The notes under the pieces are model-generated. The model was given only the letters and a program-made list of their open reading frames with translations. It was not told the DNA's origin and did no database searches. DNA of 62,829 nucleotides from Acetobacteraceae bacterium. Lineage in GTDB: Bacteria > Pseudomonadota > Alphaproteobacteria > Acetobacterales > Acetobacteraceae. The position numbers and the translations under genes were made by a program. The stretch covers positions 1-62,829 of the forward strand of contig JANXMB010000020.1 in assembly GCA_025354865.1 (NCBI GenBank), in the 5' to 3' direction. Below, piece after piece: positions 49,159 to 56,388 of the stretch. Positions within the stretch are counted from its first letter, which is position 1. Each line of letters opens with the position of its first letter.

Positions 49159-49755
49159 TCAGGAGGCGTCGGGCACCTTCGGCAACAGCCCGATTTTCAC
49201 GCCGAAATCGAACAGAATTTGCGCTTTCCAACTCGCCAGCATCATCCCCCCCAGGCTGACCATGCCGACGATCGGCCGGACGGTCAGTGCCTCCTCGATT
49301 GGGAGGATGGCGCCCAGCCAGAGGTAAACCAGCGCCTTGAGCGCGAAGTAGGCGGCCCAGAGCAGGGTGAAGAACTTGAAGAACAACCGGATGTCCGGAC
49401 CGTCCCGGAGGACGTCGCCGTGCTGCTGTTCGACCAGCCCTTGGATCATGGATTTTTCGCCGCGCGCGCCCCAGCCCAGCACTGCCGCGATGACAAGGCT
49501 GGTGACCACGTCTTCGTATTTCAGCATGAACGGGGTTTGCGCCCACAGGTCGATCGCGCCGAAGAACACAGTCAGCCCGCCGGATAGCAAGTATAGTTTG
49601 GTAATCGGCATCCCGCGCCAATAGCGAAATCCGGCATCCACCAGCAGCAGCGCCACGCCGACGCCGATGGCGATCTTCAGGTCCACCGTCCACAGCAGAA
49701 TCCAGAAAATCGCCAGCGGCCCCAGTTCCAGCAGGGCCGGGAGGAAGCGTTTCAA
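49159..49755 (-). CDS. yciB: Inner membrane-spanning protein YciB / septation protein A
   Basis: 198 residues if the TTG at 49755 is the start; it overlaps the upstream TGA (ATTGA) and gives the expected KRFLPALLELGPLAIFWILL beginning. A GTG at 49782 would add nine residues. Five to six hydrophobic helices and the conserved GVALLLVDAGFRYWRGMPIT, AQTPFMLKYEDVV, LFFKFFTLLWAAYFALKALV, and WKAQILFDFGVKIG identify IspZ/YciB, a small inner-membrane protein affecting septation and envelope integrity. Being coupled to an LLM oxidoreductase gene is unusual and probably not functional. Confidence 0.88.
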   Translation of the reverse strand: MKRFLPALLELGPLAIFWILLWTVDLKIAIGVGVALLLVDAGFRYWRGMPITKLYLLSGGLTVFFGAIDLWAQTPFMLKYEDVVTSLVIAAVLGWGARGEKSMIQGLVEQQHGDVLRDGPDIRLFFKFFTLLWAAYFALKALVYLWLGAILPIEEALTVRPIVGMVSLGGMMLASWKAQILFDFGVKIGLLPKVPDAS

Positions 49756-50795
49756 TGCCCGGCAAACCCCTGGAATGCGCACGGAATTTTTTGTATCGCC
49801 TCGATCGTGCGACGCCGGGTTGCCGTTTCGGTGCCGGGAGCGAAATCGATCGAGACAGTATCCACAAGGCCGCCGTACCGTTTCGCGATCACTTCGGGCA
49901 AACCCTCGTATGTCGCGCGGGCAACGAACAGATCCAACACGTCGTCGGAGATCTCCGCCGCCATGCGGTCCCAGGCCCCCTGCTTGGACATTTCGGTCAA
50001 TTTGATGCCGAGGTCGCTCAAGCCATGCATATCGAACACCGGGCGGTAGGCCGGGGTGGAACCGTAGAATGCCACGCGATAGCGCACCTTCTCGGCCGCC
50101 GCCGCGACGGTCGCCGCATCGGGGCCGGTAGCGATGAAGCCGCCGCCGGTAATTTCGCACTGCGCGAAGGATTTTCCTGCCGCTGCCAGTTCCTGTGCCA
50201 ACAGCGGGCGGACCACGTCTTCCAAATATTGGCGGGTCGCGAAACTATGCAGGCGCACGCTATCGGACACGCGGGCGGCGGTTTTCAGCATCAACGGCCC
50301 GACAGCGGCCATCGCCACCGGCGGCAGGGGCAATCCTTGGGCGGGCGGCGAGAATTCGGGGGTCATCAGCGAGAAATTGTAGTATTTTCCTTTGTAAGAC
50401 AGTTTCTCCCCATATTCCCAGCAACGGAAAATGGCGCGCAGCGACTCCACGTATTCGCCAAGCCGCGCGGCGGGGGCGATCCAGGGCGTGCTGAAACGGC
50501 GTTCGTTATGGGCCTTCACCTGGCTGCCCAAGCCGAGCACGAAACGCCCTTTGGTGTGTTTGTGCAGGTCCCAGGTCTGATTCGCCACGATCATCGGGCT
50601 GCGCGGAAAGGCGATCGCCACGGATGTAACCAATTGCACCCGTTCGGTCGCCAAGGCAGCGAAGGCCAGCGGGGCAAACGGGTCGTATTTCAATTCGTTG
50701 CTTTGCACGGAGTCGAAACCGTCGTCCTCGGCCTGGCGGGCGGCGGGACCGCACAACGACCAGTCGTGACTGGGTAGGCTCATGGATACGCGCAT
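49752..50795 (-). CDS. LLM class flavin-dependent oxidoreductase (TIGR03617-like)
   Basis: 347 residues from ATG 50795 with GGGGAG upstream. MRVSMSLPSHDWSLCGPAAR, DDGFDSVQSNELKYDPFAP, VQLVTSVAIAFPRSPMIVAN, GRFVLGLGSQVKAHNERRF and AIFRCWEYGEKLSYKGKYYN are the F420/FMN luciferase-like pattern of TIGR03617. Likely a monooxygenase or dehydrogenase on a small molecule. It diverges from the SDR gene (83 bp between starts) and overlaps the yciB start by 4 bp. Together with the SDR, CoA-transferase and M20 genes across the divergent promoter it may form one catabolic locus. Confidence 0.88.
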   Translation of the reverse strand: MRVSMSLPSHDWSLCGPAARQAEDDGFDSVQSNELKYDPFAPLAFAALATERVQLVTSVAIAFPRSPMIVANQTWDLHKHTKGRFVLGLGSQVKAHNERRFSTPWIAPAARLGEYVESLRAIFRCWEYGEKLSYKGKYYNFSLMTPEFSPPAQGLPLPPVAMAAVGPLMLKTAARVSDSVRLHSFATRQYLEDVVRPLLAQELAAAGKSFAQCEITGGGFIATGPDAATVAAAAEKVRYRVAFYGSTPAYRPVFDMHGLSDLGIKLTEMSKQGAWDRMAAEISDDVLDLFVARATYEGLPEVIAKRYGGLVDTVSIDFAPGTETATRRRTIEAIQKIPCAFQGFAGH

Positions 50796-50878
50796 CGTTC
50801 TGTCTCCCCTGCGATGTCGGCTTGTTTGCCCCGGACGCCACCGTCCCGTAAAGCTGTGGACAAACAGGAGCATGGGCG

Positions 50879-51640
50879 ATGGGCAGTCTCGCAGGTAAGG
50901 TCGTTATCGTCACGGGCGCCAGCCGAGGCATCGGCGCGGCCGCAGCCCTTGCCTTGGCAAAAGAAGGTGCAACCGTCGTGTGCGCCGCGCGCGATGGAAA
51001 GCTGGCCGGCGAGGTCGCCCAGTCCATCGTCGCGGCCGGCGGCACCGCCACCGCTCGGGCCTGCGACGTATCCGATTACAACGCCTGCACCGCGCTGGTC
51101 GGCGAAACCGTCGGGCGGTACGGGCGGCTCGATATTCTGGTGAACAATGCCGGGGTCATCGAGCCCATCGCCAGCATCGCCGACAGCGATCCAGCCGCAT
51201 GGGCGCGGAATATCCAAATCAACCTGACCGGCGCTTATTACGGCATTCGCGCGGTGCTGCCGCACATGATCGCCAACGGCGGCGGCACGATCGTCAACCT
51301 GTCATCGGGCGCAGCAATCCGGCCGTTGGAGGGCTGGAGCGCCTATTGCTCCGGCAAGGCCGGCGTGCACATGCTGACCCGCGCGGTCGCGCTGGAAAAT
51401 GCGGATAAAGGCATTCGCATTTTCGGTTTCCAACCGGGAACGACGGACACCGATATGCAGGTCGCCATTCGCGCGTCGGGCGTCAATCAGGTCAGCCAGA
51501 TCCCGCGCGAGAATTTATATCCGGTTTCGCAGCCAGCGACCGCTATCGTCTATCTGTGCACGCCAGCCGCCGACGATCTTGCCGGCGGCGAGGTCAACCT
51601 GCGCGACGACGCGTTCCGCGCCCGCATCGGGCTCGCGTGA
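50879..51640 (+). CDS. Short-chain dehydrogenase/reductase
   Basis: 253 residues, classical SDR. VVIVTGASRGIGAAAALALA (TGxxxGIG, NAD(P) binding), ILVNNAGVIEPIASI, IVNLSSGAAIRPLEG (catalytic Ser) and WSAYCSGKAGVHMLTRA (YxxxK) are all intact. Coenzyme choice is not obvious: Arg38 after the second strand (CAARDGKL) favours NADP. AGGAG lies eight bases before the ATG. The stop overlaps the CoA-transferase start by one base, so the pair is coupled. It probably oxidises a hydroxyl group in the pathway that also uses the adjacent CoA-transferase. Confidence 0.92.
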   Translation: MGSLAGKVVIVTGASRGIGAAAALALAKEGATVVCAARDGKLAGEVAQSIVAAGGTATARACDVSDYNACTALVGETVGRYGRLDILVNNAGVIEPIASIADSDPAAWARNIQINLTGAYYGIRAVLPHMIANGGGTIVNLSSGAAIRPLEGWSAYCSGKAGVHMLTRAVALENADKGIRIFGFQPGTTDTDMQVAIRASGVNQVSQIPRENLYPVSQPATAIVYLCTPAADDLAGGEVNLRDDAFRARIGLA

Positions 51641-52767
51641 TGGCCGGGCCGCTCGACGGGGTCCGGGTCGTAGAAATCGGACAAGCGCTGGCGGGACCTT
51701 TGGCCGGGGTGATCCTGGCCGACATGGGCGCCGACGTGATCAAGGTGGAAAAGCCCGACGGCGGGGACGACGCGCGCATGTGGGGTCCCCCCTTCGTCGA
51801 TGGGGATTCCGTCAGCTTTCACACCAACAATCGCGGCAAGCGGTCGGTTGCGCTGGACATCAAAAACCCGGCGGATATCGAGAAACTGAAGGCGTTGGCC
51901 GCGCACGCCGATATCCTGATCCAGAATTTACGCCCAGGTATCGTGGACGATTTCGGCATCGGGCCGGATATCATAACGGCGCTGAACCCTCGGCTGATCT
52001 ATTGCTCGATTTGGGCATTCGGGTTTGCCGGGCCGTTGAAGATGGCGCCGGGTTTCGATCCGCTGCTGCAATGCTACGGCGCGGTCGTGTCGCTGACCGG
52101 CCGGCCGGACGATCCGCCGACCTTCTGCGCTCCGGCGATCAACGATACCGCCACCGGCATGTGGTGCGTCATCGGCGCGCTGGCCGCATTGAAACAACGG
52201 GAGACGACCGGTCGCGGCTGCGTCGTCGATGCGTCGTTGTTCGAAACCGCGGTGGCCTGGGTGCAAGGCCCGTTGAACGCCTACAACCACACCGGCACCC
52301 TGCCCAAGCGGCACGGCGCGGCGAGTGCCACTCTGGCGCCGTACCAGATCTTCGAAACCGCCGATCGCCCGCTTTGCATCGCTGCCGGCAATGATCGCCT
52401 GTTCGCAAAGCTGGCCCGAGCGATGGGGCATCCGGAATGGGCGGCCGATCCGCTGTTCGCGCGCGGGCCGACCCGTGCGGGCAATCGGGAGGCGCTGGTG
52501 GCGCTGATGCAGCCCGTGCTGGCAACCAAAACGCGCGTGGCGTGGTTGGGGATTATCGGCGAAGCTGGCGTGCCGGTCGCGCCCGTCAACAATATCGCGG
52601 AGCTGGCGGAAACCGAGCAACTGCAGGCGATGGATATGATGCGGGTTCTGCCGGGCAGCGGCTTGAAAATCGTCGGGTTACCGATCACCTTCGACCGGAA
52701 GCGGCCGCATCCCGACGGGGACTCGCCGAAGCTCGGCCAGCACAACGCCGAAATTTTTGGGGAATAA
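51640..52767 (+). CDS. CoA transferase, family III (CaiB/BaiF)
   Basis: 375 residues from ATG 51640. VRVVEIGQALAGPLAGVILA, DMGADVIKVEKPDGGDDARM, ILIQNLRPGIVDDFGI and MAPGFDPLLQCYGAVVSLTG with Asp at the active-site position are present, as is the C-terminal PKLGQHNAEIFGE. It is the most similar to the protein at 46085 (both have short ARMWGP/ARRMGP insertions and PDDPP loops), yet only this one keeps the Asp. Coupled to the SDR gene upstream and followed 5 bp later by an M20 amidohydrolase gene. Confidence 0.93.
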   Translation: MAGPLDGVRVVEIGQALAGPLAGVILADMGADVIKVEKPDGGDDARMWGPPFVDGDSVSFHTNNRGKRSVALDIKNPADIEKLKALAAHADILIQNLRPGIVDDFGIGPDIITALNPRLIYCSIWAFGFAGPLKMAPGFDPLLQCYGAVVSLTGRPDDPPTFCAPAINDTATGMWCVIGALAALKQRETTGRGCVVDASLFETAVAWVQGPLNAYNHTGTLPKRHGAASATLAPYQIFETADRPLCIAAGNDRLFAKLARAMGHPEWAADPLFARGPTRAGNREALVALMQPVLATKTRVAWLGIIGEAGVPVAPVNNIAELAETEQLQAMDMMRVLPGSGLKIVGLPITFDRKRPHPDGDSPKLGQHNAEIFGE

Positions 52768-52771
52768 GGGC

Positions 52772-53941
52772 ATGACAACAATCGACGCCATTCGCCGCGA
52801 TCAGGCGGAACTCGCTGCCATCCGGCAAGATATCCACGCCCACCCCGAACTCGGCCTGGAAGAGGTTCGCACGGCCGAGATCGTGGCCCGCAAACTGGAA
52901 GAATGGGGGATCGAGGTGCATCGCGGCGTCGGGGTGACCGGCGTCGTCGGCGTATTGCGCAACGGCAACGGCGACGCCTCGATCGGATTGCGCGCCGATA
53001 TGGACGCGCTGCCGGTGCTGGAACAAACCGGCGTGGAATATGCCAGCCAAAATCCCGGCCGTATGCACGCCTGCGGGCACGACGGACATACCACCATGCT
53101 GCTGGGCGCGGCCAAATATCTGGCCGAAACCCGCAACTTCAACGGCACCGTGAATTTCATTTTCCAACCGGCCGAGGAAGGCACGGGCGGCGCTCTGGCC
53201 ATGTTGAAGGACGGCTTGTTCCAGCGTTTTCCCTGCAACGCCGTCTACGGGATGCATAACCGGCCGGGCATGCCGATCGGCCAATTCGCGTTGGGCAGCG
53301 GCACCCGCTCTGCCGGCGGGGCTTTCTTCGACATCGAAATATCCGGCAAAGGCGCCCATGGTGCCAGGCCGGAACAAAGCATCGATCCCGTGCTGGTCGC
53401 CTGCCATATCGGCACGGCGCTGCAATCGATCGTGTCGCGCAATATCTCGCCCAACGATACCGGCGTGCTCAGCGTCACACGCATTGCCAGCGGCGACGCC
53501 TACAACGTGATCCCGCAATCGGCGACGATGGCCGGCACGGTCCGCACCATGAAGCGCGACACCATGACGCAGATCGAAACCAACATGCGACGGATGGTGG
53601 AGGCCGTCGCAGCGGGCTTCGGCGCGACCGCCACGCTGGATTTCCGCGTCATCTTCGCGCCCATGGTCGCAGCCGACGACGAGGCTCGGCTCATGGGCGA
53701 CGTGGCCGCCGAACTTGTTGGCGAAGACAAGGTCCGCCGCGACGCCCCGGCCGGCATGGGATCGGAAGATTTCAGCTTCATGATGGAGCAGGTGCCCGGC
53801 GCCCATATCGGTATCGGCAACGGGCCGAGCGCGGCGTTGCACAATCATCTGTATAATTTCAACGATGAGGCGATCCCGTTCGGCGTCGCGCTTTGGGCGA
53901 AAATCGCCGAGCGCAAACTGCCGAAGGGCACGGCTGACTGA
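52772..53941 (+). CDS. M20 family metallopeptidase / amidohydrolase
   Basis: 389 residues from ATG 52772 (AAGGG upstream). Of the M20D group (hippurate hydrolase, IAA-amino acid and N-acyl amino acid hydrolases): LAAIRQDIHAHPELGLEEVR, IGLRADMDALPVLEQTGVEY, RMHACGHDGHTTMLLGAAKY (Cys and His metal ligands), FIFQPAEEGTGGALAML (Glu-Glu), YGMHNRPGMPIGQFAL and GMGSEDFSFMMEQVPGAH. It cleaves an N-acyl amide in the cytoplasm. Following the SDR and CoA-transferase genes, it may release the acyl group or amino acid for that pathway. A strong hairpin follows it. Confidence 0.92.
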   Translation: MTTIDAIRRDQAELAAIRQDIHAHPELGLEEVRTAEIVARKLEEWGIEVHRGVGVTGVVGVLRNGNGDASIGLRADMDALPVLEQTGVEYASQNPGRMHACGHDGHTTMLLGAAKYLAETRNFNGTVNFIFQPAEEGTGGALAMLKDGLFQRFPCNAVYGMHNRPGMPIGQFALGSGTRSAGGAFFDIEISGKGAHGARPEQSIDPVLVACHIGTALQSIVSRNISPNDTGVLSVTRIASGDAYNVIPQSATMAGTVRTMKRDTMTQIETNMRRMVEAVAAGFGATATLDFRVIFAPMVAADDEARLMGDVAAELVGEDKVRRDAPAGMGSEDFSFMMEQVPGAHIGIGNGPSAALHNHLYNFNDEAIPFGVALWAKIAERKLPKGTAD

Positions 53942-53954
53942 TCCGAGACCGGAA

Positions 53955-53976
53955 CGGGGGGCTGGCATGCCCCCCG
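53955..53976. terminator. Bidirectional hairpin between convergent M20 and GMC genes
   Basis: CGGGGGGC (53955-53962) and GCCCCCCG (53969-53976) make a perfect 8-bp GC stem with a 6-base loop in the 48-bp gap between the two stops. No T tract on either strand. It can act on both transcripts, or simply protect 3' ends. Confidence 0.5.
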
Positions 53977-53989
53977 CAATGATCGTGCG

Positions 53990-55699
53990 TCAGGCTCCGG
54001 CGAGGATCGCGTCGGCCGTCTTCTCCGCCGTCATCAACACCGGGAAATTGGTGTTGGCACAGGGCACGACAGGAAAAATCGAGGCATCGACCACCCGTAG
54101 CCCGTCCACCCCGCGCACGCGGCCGGCATTGTTGGTGACCGCCATCGGATCGTCGTCGGCGCCCATGCGGCAGGTACAGGATGCGTGCCAAACCCCGACC
54201 GACGCCTTGCGCACGAACTGCTCCAACGCATCGTCGTCGGTCAGCATGTCCTGCAAGGTCACACCTTCCATCACCAGCGTTTCGATCAGGTATTTGCGCA
54301 AGACCGCTGGGCCGTCGAGCAACCGCCCCAGCACATCGGTGATGAATTTGTTCTTCTTGCTGTGCAGGCCGACCTGCCGGACCTTGTCGCTGTAACTGGC
54401 TGGGAAAGGGTTGTCGGTCACCGTTTGCATGATCGGGGTCAGATGCATCGCGCCGAAGCGGCGGATGCCGTCCATCATCCGTTCCAGATCGCGTCGATCC
54501 GAGAGCAAATTGAAATCGACCGACGGCTCGTCGTCGGCACTGGCCGAACGCAGCTTCACCTCTCCGTTTTCGGAGTAGGTCTTGTAGACCGTGACGATGA
54601 ACGATCCGATCTGCTCGCCGACCCGATGCCAGGAGGTTTTATTGGTAACGACGGTCATCATGTCACCCATCGGGATGCCCGGCAGGTTCGAGGAATACCG
54701 CAACGCGGCGTAGATATGGCGCCGCGAATAATCGTGAATAATGCGCGCGTGCGGCTTCAGAAACGCCGCCACGGCCGCCGCCGGATGATCCTGCAACCGC
54801 TGGCCCACGCCCGGCAGCGCAACCCGCACATCGATGCCGAGGTCGCGCAAATGCCCGGCCGGACCGATGCCCGCACGCATGAGATGCGCCGGCGAATGGA
54901 TCGCACCCGACGACAATATTATTTCGTTCGCGCGGAATTCTTGCGCCCGTCCGCCGACATTGGCTTTGACACCGACGCAGACCTGGCCGTCGAAAATCAA
55001 ACCGGTGACGACGGTGTCGGTCGATATCGTCAGGTTTTCCCGGAGCCGCGTTCCCGGATCCAGATAGCCGATCGCGGCGGACACGCGGCGTTCGTAAGCG
55101 TTCGAAATCGTGATCGGAAAATAACCGTCTTTCCACTCGGCATTCTGATCCCGAATGTAATCCCAACCCGCCGCTTCGAAGGCTTTCGCAACGGCTTTGG
55201 CATGTTCGGGCCACAGATCGGGGAAGATGCGGCGCACCGGAATGCGGCCCTCGCGCCCGTGGTACGGACCCTCGAAGTCCATGTCGCGCTCGACCTTTTT
55301 GAAATACGGTAGCACCGCATCCCAATTCCACCCCTGCGCGCCCCGCGCCTCCCACTCGTCGTAATCGCTCGGCGCCCCCCGATTGGCGAGCTGGCCGTTG
55401 ATCGACGAACCGCCGCCCAGAATGCGCGCCTGTTCGTAGGTGCGCAGCGGCGGGGGTTTTTCGGTCGGATTGTTGTGGGAAATAACCTCGGTCGTGACCT
55501 TCAGCTTGTTCCACGTATAGGCCGGATTGAGATACGCGGTGCCGGGATAGGAATCGAGCACGGCGGCCGGGATTTTGCCATGCGGCGTATCCTGTCCCGC
55601 TTCCAACAGCAGGACCTTGTTGGCACTGCGCGCGGACAGCCGATTGGCAAGAACCGACCCCGCCGACCCGCCACCGACGACGATATAATCGTAGATCAT
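53990..55699 (-). CDS. GMC family oxidoreductase (choline dehydrogenase-like)
   Basis: 569 residues from ATG 55699. YDYIVVGGGSAGSVLANRLS binds the FAD ADP moiety; EQARILGGGSSINGQLANRG, ANEIILSSGAIHSPAHLMRA, GVWHASCTCRMGADDDPMAV (catalytic His) and ASIFPVVPCANTNFPVLMTA (the second active-site His/Asn position is Asn) follow in GMC order. The enzyme oxidises a primary or secondary alcohol; the electron acceptor (oxygen or quinone) is not predictable. Its start overlaps the NTF2-like gene stop by ATGA, so the two are coupled. Reads convergently to the M20 gene. Confidence 0.92.
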   Translation of the reverse strand: MIYDYIVVGGGSAGSVLANRLSARSANKVLLLEAGQDTPHGKIPAAVLDSYPGTAYLNPAYTWNKLKVTTEVISHNNPTEKPPPLRTYEQARILGGGSSINGQLANRGAPSDYDEWEARGAQGWNWDAVLPYFKKVERDMDFEGPYHGREGRIPVRRIFPDLWPEHAKAVAKAFEAAGWDYIRDQNAEWKDGYFPITISNAYERRVSAAIGYLDPGTRLRENLTISTDTVVTGLIFDGQVCVGVKANVGGRAQEFRANEIILSSGAIHSPAHLMRAGIGPAGHLRDLGIDVRVALPGVGQRLQDHPAAAVAAFLKPHARIIHDYSRRHIYAALRYSSNLPGIPMGDMMTVVTNKTSWHRVGEQIGSFIVTVYKTYSENGEVKLRSASADDEPSVDFNLLSDRRDLERMMDGIRRFGAMHLTPIMQTVTDNPFPASYSDKVRQVGLHSKKNKFITDVLGRLLDGPAVLRKYLIETLVMEGVTLQDMLTDDDALEQFVRKASVGVWHASCTCRMGADDDPMAVTNNAGRVRGVDGLRVVDASIFPVVPCANTNFPVLMTAEKTADAILAGA

Positions 55700-56067
55700 T
55701 CGTGCACATCCGCATGGAATGTTTTCGATACGATCTTCCATCCGTCCGCGAGTTTTACGAAGGTCAGATAGTCGGTGAAATACCGGGGCGGAATTTGGCA
55801 ATTCACCTTCACGAACGCAGTTGTGGGGCTGGAACGATCGATATGCACCACCCAATCCTTGCGCGGCAGGCTGCGACTGGCGGCAGATTGGCGGTTGCGC
55901 ACCATCTCGAACCACTGGGTCCGTGGCAGGTCTTCCAGCTTGCCGTCGGCCACGCTGAACAGATGCGAGACATCGTGAAAGACCGTGCCCAGCTTCGCAG
56001 TATCGCCCTCGTACAGACCGTCGAAATAGGTCTGAACGGCGGTTTCCAGGTCGTGCAGATCGCTCAT
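55696..56067 (-). CDS. NTF2-like / lumazine-binding-like small protein
   Basis: 123 residues from ATG 56067 (GGGAG upstream). LETAVQTYFDGLYEGDTAKL, GTVFHDVSHLFSVADGKLED, RKDWVVHIDRSSPTTAFVKV, RYFTDYLTFVKLADGWKIVS and KTFHADVH are the curved-sheet cone fold of the SnoaL/NTF2 group (Lumazine_bd_2). These are small isomerases, dehydratases or ligand-binding accessory proteins. Coupled by a 4-bp overlap with the GMC oxidoreductase gene, it likely handles the same substrate. Confidence 0.85.
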   Translation of the reverse strand: MSDLHDLETAVQTYFDGLYEGDTAKLGTVFHDVSHLFSVADGKLEDLPRTQWFEMVRNRQSAASRSLPRKDWVVHIDRSSPTTAFVKVNCQIPPRYFTDYLTFVKLADGWKIVSKTFHADVHE

Positions 56068-56251
56068 GTCGTTTCTCCCTCTCAATCGATTTTGCCGAAG
56101 GCGCCGGGGTACCGTCCACCCTATCGACCAGCGCCAGTCGATCGGTGGCATCGACCTTTAGGTCCAACGCAGTGCGACCGGCCGCATGAGTATTTCCCCC
56201 GACACGTCCGGTCCACGATGCGCGCTCCGTTCGGAACCGTCCAGATCGCCC

Positions 56252-56280
56252 TTGACCGCGCCGCACCGCACAACGGATAG
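56252..56280 (+). promoter_or_regulatory. Candidate ileS promoter
   Basis: TTGACC (56252-56257) and GGATAG (56275-56280) have a 17-base spacer; the -35 is good and the -10 poor. It points toward ileS about 110 bp downstream in the 321-bp gap 56068-56388. The rest of the gap holds no gene that I can support. Confidence 0.3.
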
Positions 56281-56323
56281 TCGGACCCATGGCAACCGTG
56301 TACAACCCGGCGCGAATTAGCGG

Positions 56324-56347
56324 CCCGGCGGCTTTTTAAGCCCCGGG
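56324..56347 (+). other. Hairpin in the ileS 5' leader
   Basis: CCCGG-c-GGCTT and AAGCCCCGGG (56338-56347) form a 10-bp stem with one bulged C and a 3-base T loop. No T tract follows, so it is not a standard terminator. It lies between the putative promoter and ileS and may be an mRNA leader structure. No aminoacyl leader peptide was seen near it. Confidence 0.45.
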
Positions 56348-56388
56348 ACCACCCTTACGCCCTGACCTCCCCGATGCCTGGAATTGCC

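Noticed and set aside
56077-56305. Minus-strand frame upstream of the NTF2-like gene (with a GRTALDLKVDATDRLALVDR stretch)
   Set aside because: It has no homologue that I recognise, and the ribosome binding site favours the ATG at 56067.
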